Source: Lysobacter_C viscosus | GTDB lineage: Bacteria > Pseudomonadota > Gammaproteobacteria > Xanthomonadales > Xanthomonadaceae | Length of the DNA stretch: 64,000 nucleotides | Assembly (NCBI RefSeq): GCF_046600715.1 | Contig: NZ_JBJMAV010000002.1 | Coordinates: 1 to 64,000, forward strand | Reading direction: 5' to 3' | Part shown: positions 60,602 through 64,000 of the stretch, one piece after another | Layout of the letters: the number at the start of each line of letters is the position of its first letter | How positions within the stretch are numbered: the first letter of the stretch is position 1 | Notes under the pieces: model-generated | What the model was told of the DNA's origin: nothing | Database searches by the model: none | What the model saw: only the letters and a program-made list of their open reading frames with translations | Made by a program: the position numbers and the translations under genes

Positions 60602-61126
60602 TCAGGTCTTCTTCTTGGGCGCGATCATCATGACCATCTGGCGGCCTTCCAGGCGCGGACGGGACTCGATGACGATGTCCTCGCCCAGGTCGGCCTCGAT
60701 GCGCGCGGCCATTTCGCGGCCCAGCTCCTGGTGGCTCATCTCGCGGCCACGGAAGCGGATGTTGACCTTGATCTTGTCCCCTTCCTCCAGGAAAGCGCGC
60801 ATCTTGCGCAGCTTGATCTGGTAGTCGCCCTCGTCGGTGACCGGGCGGAACTTGATTTCCTTGATCTCGACCTGCTTCTGCTTCTTCTTGGCCGCGTTGG
60901 CCTTCTTCTGCAGGTCGAACATGAACTTGCCGAAGTCCATGACCCGGCAGACCGGTGGGTCGCCATGCGGCTGGATTTCGACCAGGTCCAGCCCGTCTTC
61001 CTGGGCGAGCGCCAGCGCTTCGTCGCGCGTCAGCACGCCGACCATCTCGCCATCGCTGCCGATCACGCGCACTCGGGGTACGCGGATCTCCTGGTTCTTG
61101 CGGTTCCGCTTGTCGGGGGTACTGAT
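60602..61126 (-). CDS. infC: Translation initiation factor IF-3 with AUC start
   Basis: This 174-aa factor keeps 30S subunits free and checks start codons. It has KNQEIRVPRVRVIGSDGEMVGVLTRDEALALA, the linker and KVNIRFRGREMSHQELGREM. No ATG, GTG or TTG is available in frame at the right place. The codon ATC at 61124-61126 follows GGAG by 8 bases and opens (M)STPDKRNRKNQEIR, the expected family start. infC is known for rare start codons (AUU in E. coli), which let IF-3 limit its own translation. It lies 92 bases after thrS. Confidence 0.96.
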   Translation of the reverse strand: MSTPDKRNRKNQEIRVPRVRVIGSDGEMVGVLTRDEALALAQEDGLDLVEIQPHGDPPVCRVMDFGKFMFDLQKKANAAKKKQKQVEIKEIKFRPVTDEGDYQIKLRKMRAFLEEGDKIKVNIRFRGREMSHQELGREMAARIEADLGEDIVIESRPRLEGRQMVMMIAPKKKT

Positions 61127-61218
61127 GTTGCAATCTCCGGTGTGGATCGAAACCGGCCGCAATCCGCGGCCGGGCGTGTTCGGGTTCCGCTGTTAGGGCG
61201 CGGACGGGTAAAACTGGC

Positions 61219-63120
61219 TCAACGCACGTGCTCGTCGCGTAGACGCGAAGCGAATCCGGTGAGGCTCATCGTCCCCAGATCCTCCCCTCCCCGCGTGCGC
61301 ACGGCAACCTCCCCATTATCCCGCTCGCGGTCGCCGACCACCAGCAGGTATGGCACCCGTTGCAGCGTGTGCTCGCGGATCTTACGTCCGATCTTCTCGT
61401 TCCGCAAATCCGCCTCGACCCGTACCCCTTGATTTGCAAGGGTTTTCCGGACCTCGTCCACATACTCCGCCTGTGCATCGGTGATGTTCATCACCACCGC
61501 CTGGACCGGGGCCAGCCACGGGGGCAGCTGGCCGGCATGGTGCTCGATCAGGATGCCGATGAAGCGCTCCATCGAGCCCACGATGGCGCGATGCAGCATG
61601 ACCGGGTGGCGCTTCTGGCTGTGCTCGTCGACGTATTCCGCGCCGAGGCGGGCCGGCATCATGAAGTCGACCTGCATGGTGCCCAGCTGCCAGGTCCGGC
61701 CGATGGCGTCGCGCAGGTGGTACTCGATCTTCGGGCCGTAGAACGCGCCTTCGCCCGGAAGCTCCTCCCACTCCACCCCTGCCGAGCGCAGGGCCGAGCG
61801 CAGCGCAGCCTCGGCCTTGTCCCAGGTGGCGTCGTCACCGAGCCGGGGCTCGGGGCGCAGGGCGATCTTCAGCTGTACGTCGCTGAAGCCGAAGTCCGCA
61901 TACACCTGCATCGCCTGCTGGTGGAACGCGGTGACCTCGGCCTCGACCTGCTCCTCGGTACAGAACACGTGGCCGTCGTCCTGGGTGAAGCCGCGCACCC
62001 GCAGGATGCCGTGCAGCGCCCCGGAGGGCTCGTTGCGATGGCAGGCACCGAACTCGCCGTAGCGGATGGGCAGGTCGCGGTAGCTGTGCAGGCCGTGGTT
62101 GAACACCTGCACATGGCCCGGGCAGTTCATCGGCTTGAGCGCGTAGGTGCGCTTCTCCGACTCGGTGAAGAACATGTTGTCCTTGTAGTTGTCCCAGTGG
62201 CCGGACTGCTTCCACAAGGACACGTCGAGGATCTGCGGACAGCGCACCTCGCGGTAACCCGATTCGCGGTACACCCGGCGCATGTGCTGCTCGACCGCCT
62301 GCCAGATCGCCCAGCCCTTGGGGTGCCAGAAGATCAGGCCCGGGGCCTCTTCCTGCAGGTGGAAGAGTTCCTGCTGCTTGGCGATCTTGCGGTGGTCGCG
62401 CTTCTCGGCCTCCTCCATCCGCAGGATGTAGGCCTTGAGCTGCTTGGGATCGGCCCACGCGGTGCCGTAGACGCGCTGCAGCTGCTCGTTCTTGGAATCC
62501 CCGCGCCAGTAGGCGCCGGAGATGCGGGTCAGCTTGAAGGCCTTGAGGAAGCGTGTGTTGGGCACGTGCGGGCCGCGGCACATGTCCACGTATTCCTGGT
62601 GGTGGTACAGCCCCATCGCCTGCTCGTCGGGCATGTCCTCGACCAGCCGCAGCTTGTAGTCCTCCCCGCGCTGGCTGAACGTGGCGATGACCTCGTCGCG
62701 CGGCGTCACCTTCTTGATGACGTCGTACTCGGTGTCGATCAGCTCGGCCATGCGCTGCTCGATCGCCGCCATGTCCTCGGGCGTGAACGGCCGGGCGTTC
62801 CAGATGTCGTAGTAGAAGCCGTCCTCGATCACCGGGCCGATGACCATCTTGGCCTCGGGGTAGAGCTGCTTCACCGCGTGCCCCACCAGGTGGGCGCAGG
62901 AGTGGCGGATGATCTCCACGCCCTCGGCGTCCTTGGGGGTGATGATCCGCAGCGTGGCGTCGCGATCGATGATGTCGCAGGCATCCACCAGCCGGCCATC
63001 GACTTCGCCGGCCACGGTGGCCTTGGCCAACCCGGCGCCGATGGACTGGGCCACGTCCATGGCGGACACGGGCTGTTCGAATTCGCGGCGGCTGCCGTCG
63101 GGGAGGGTGATCGTGATCAT
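61219..63120 (-). CDS. thrS: Threonyl-tRNA synthetase
   Basis: This 633-aa class II synthetase has an N-terminal TGS domain (1-60, MITITLPDGSRREFEQPVSA), the editing domain (HSCAHLVGHAVKQLYPEAKM, with HSCAHL ligands), the catalytic core with the zinc site around MNCPGHV, and the anticodon-binding domain at the C-terminus (about 535-633). The start at 63120 is the family start. It heads the thrS-infC-rpmI-rplT-pheST-ihfA block. The leader carries a candidate attenuator. Confidence 0.98.
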   Translation of the reverse strand: MITITLPDGSRREFEQPVSAMDVAQSIGAGLAKATVAGEVDGRLVDACDIIDRDATLRIITPKDAEGVEIIRHSCAHLVGHAVKQLYPEAKMVIGPVIEDGFYYDIWNARPFTPEDMAAIEQRMAELIDTEYDVIKKVTPRDEVIATFSQRGEDYKLRLVEDMPDEQAMGLYHHQEYVDMCRGPHVPNTRFLKAFKLTRISGAYWRGDSKNEQLQRVYGTAWADPKQLKAYILRMEEAEKRDHRKIAKQQELFHLQEEAPGLIFWHPKGWAIWQAVEQHMRRVYRESGYREVRCPQILDVSLWKQSGHWDNYKDNMFFTESEKRTYALKPMNCPGHVQVFNHGLHSYRDLPIRYGEFGACHRNEPSGALHGILRVRGFTQDDGHVFCTEEQVEAEVTAFHQQAMQVYADFGFSDVQLKIALRPEPRLGDDATWDKAEAALRSALRSAGVEWEELPGEGAFYGPKIEYHLRDAIGRTWQLGTMQVDFMMPARLGAEYVDEHSQKRHPVMLHRAIVGSMERFIGILIEHHAGQLPPWLAPVQAVVMNITDAQAEYVDEVRKTLANQGVRVEADLRNEKIGRKIREHTLQRVPYLLVVGDRERDNGEVAVRTRGGEDLGTMSLTGFASRLRDEHVR

Positions 63121-63211
63121 GGGGGCCTTCGAATCGGTGGGCGCGGGCTCAGCCGCGATCTGTGCAGGAGGTGCCGGGCCCGTGGCGCGCGACGCGCCGG
63201 CGGGTGGGCAA

Positions 63212-63234
63212 CAAAAAAGCGCCGCGAGGGCGCC
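63212..63234 (-). terminator. Intrinsic terminator in the thrS leader (candidate attenuator)
   Basis: On the minus strand GGCGCCCTCGCGGCGC is a 5-bp-plus GC stem followed by TTTTTTG, 92 bases before the thrS start codon and 25 bases after the stop of an 8-residue leader frame. No gene ends just upstream that would need a terminator. Confidence 0.7.
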
Positions 63235-63258
63235 TGTGTCCAAGCAGCCTCGGGCGGG

Positions 63259-63285
63259 TCAACAGGGGGCGATGGTAGTGCTCAT
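63259..63285 (-). CDS. Candidate thrS leader peptide MSTTIAPC
   Basis: This is an 8-codon frame with two adjacent threonine codons (ACT ACC), between a -10 box (63343-63348) and an intrinsic terminator (63212-63234). The order promoter, short Thr-containing peptide, terminator, synthetase gene is that of an attenuator. The ribosome binding site is weak. Confidence 0.4.
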   Translation of the reverse strand: MSTTIAPC

Positions 63286-63342
63286 GTCGCACGCTCGGCC
63301 GGCGTTTCCGCGGGCCACCCGGGTAGGGGGAGTCAGGGGGCG

Positions 63343-63348
63343 ATTCTA
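63343..63348 (-). promoter_or_regulatory. Candidate -10 box of thrS
   Basis: TAGAAT on the minus strand, five of six matches to consensus. A -35 box is not clear. Transcription would start near 63336, giving a leader of about 215 bases. Confidence 0.4.
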
Positions 63349-63677
63349 CCCACACCAGCCCGGTCGCGTGACAGGCGGCTCCAGGGCCGGACAACAAGAA
63401 CTCCGGCTCCTCGTAGCTTGGCGGTCATCGATTCCGTGTCGAGCCACTGCGTTATGCCCTGCCCTGTCGTATGTCTATGCGTCGAGGCCATCAAATTGCG
63501 CTCAACTCAGATGAACGGCGAAGCTGGGGTGTCGCAGTGCTTGATACGAAGCCCCCCCTAATATCCTCTAGCCCGCGTCACAGGGAACTTGCTGCTAATC
63601 GACTCATTGAAATCCGGATTAGTAAAAAGAACGATGAATTACAACTGCCGGTAACGCGCCAACACCAGGGGGGCGAT
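63349..63677. other. Junction from core genome to lower-GC sequence
   Basis: No gene, tRNA or att-like repeat was recognised here. From about 63540 the base composition drops clearly. An inverted repeat ctaatc/gattag (63595-63600 and 63617-63622) lies about 55 bases before the next gene and could be an operator. Confidence 0.4.
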
Positions 63678-64000
63678 ATGAACGTACTGACCATTGACCT
63701 CGAGAACTGCTACGGGATTCGTAAGCTGGAAGCGAGTTTAGATTTTTCCAGGACCAAAGCGATCGCCATCTATGCCCCGAACGGCTCGATGAAGAGTTCG
63801 CTTGCGCAAACGTTCCACGACATTGCGAGCGACCAGCCGTCGAGAGACCGCATCTTCGCAAGCCGCGTGACTAAGCGCATCGTGAAGGACGAGACGGGCG
63901 TAGATATCTCGCGGGAAAGTGTCCTCGTCATTCGTCCCTATGACGAGACCGTCGGGCACTCGGCGCGCACCTCCACATTGTTAGTGAATCCTGAACTGCG
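63678..64000 (+). CDS. AAA/SMC-like ATPase, partial at the window edge
   Basis: The first 107 codons of an open gene that runs off the window are present. The N-terminus MNVLTIDLENCYGIRKLEA and the phosphate loop YAPNGSMKSSLAQTF (about 34-48, an APNGSMKSS variant of GxxGxGKS) mark an SMC/RecN/RloC-like ATP-binding protein, in which the protein's own partition of DNA (C-terminal half) lies beyond the edge. Such ATPases are frequent in phage-defence islands. GGGGGG precedes the ATG. Composition is less GC-rich than the neighbours, which suggests transfer. The exact family cannot be told from this part. Confidence 0.75.
   Translation, partial: MNVLTIDLENCYGIRKLEASLDFSRTKAIAIYAPNGSMKSSLAQTFHDIASDQPSRDRIFASRVTKRIVKDETGVDISRESVLVIRPYDETVGHSARTSTLLVNPEL

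Noticed and set aside
61360..63561. 733-aa open frame antisense to thrS
   Set aside because: Mirror frame of a certain gene.
63300..63677. tRNA or integrase attachment site at the island junction
   Set aside because: No cloverleaf could be drawn and no direct repeat of thrS-end sequence was seen; the other island end lies outside the window.

Overview
The window reads as chromosome of a high-GC gammaproteobacterium of the Xanthomonadaceae/Lysobacteraceae (Lysobacter/Luteimonas-like). The grounds are an alpha-lytic-type S1 protease, the conserved thrS-infC-rpmI-rplT-pheS-pheT-ihfA-merR-tRNA-Pro block, the leuS-lptE-holA-nadD-rsfS-rlmH and maf-rng-yhdP-tldD blocks, very GC-rich codons, and many REP palindromes of the GTAGGAGCG(A/G)C type. 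The family placement is inference from gene order and sequence style; no database search was possible. The first ~77 bases are G/C homopolymer and look like a contig-end artefact.

Left part (1-12.6 kb), accessory: a secreted alpha-lytic-like protease; a small XRE regulator with a DUF2975 membrane protein, divergent from a two-gene ABC-2 exporter; an FMN reductase; a TsdB/TsdA-like cytochrome c pair followed by a DUF302 protein; a hemerythrin-like protein; a membrane diguanylate cyclase; a small metallophosphoesterase and a lipocalin. The gaps between these genes are full of REP clusters, including a three-copy tandem repeat of 220 bp and one of about 122 bp. A separate 78-bp repeat occurs twice.

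Middle part (12.6-40.5 kb), mostly housekeeping: purA, accA and a small membrane gene, tilS, xseB-ispA, two DUF4870 paralogues, pmbA/tldE with divergent yjgA, tldD, yhdP, rng, maf, then a plus-strand insert (SIMPL protein, small ORF, TonB), then rlmH, rsfS, nadD, holA, lptE, leuS, and a large secreted subtilase carrying C-terminal SLH-like repeats.

Right part (40.8-64 kb): a secreted protein of unknown function, then a tightly packed signalling operon (FHA-GAF protein, Hanks-type kinase with TPRs, soluble histidine kinase, NarL-type response regulator), a LEA-type lipoprotein, an acyl-CoA dehydrogenase, an HNH nuclease, an unrecognised 365-aa protein, dxs, a TraB/GumN protein, tRNA-Pro(GGG), and the translation block up to thrS. 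infC appears to start at AUC. thrS has a candidate leader-peptide attenuator (an 8-residue peptide with Thr-Thr before an intrinsic terminator). The last 450 bases fall in GC content and open an AAA/SMC-like ATPase gene that runs off the edge, possibly the start of a defence island.

No CRISPR array, insertion sequence, integrase, prophage or rRNA operon was seen.
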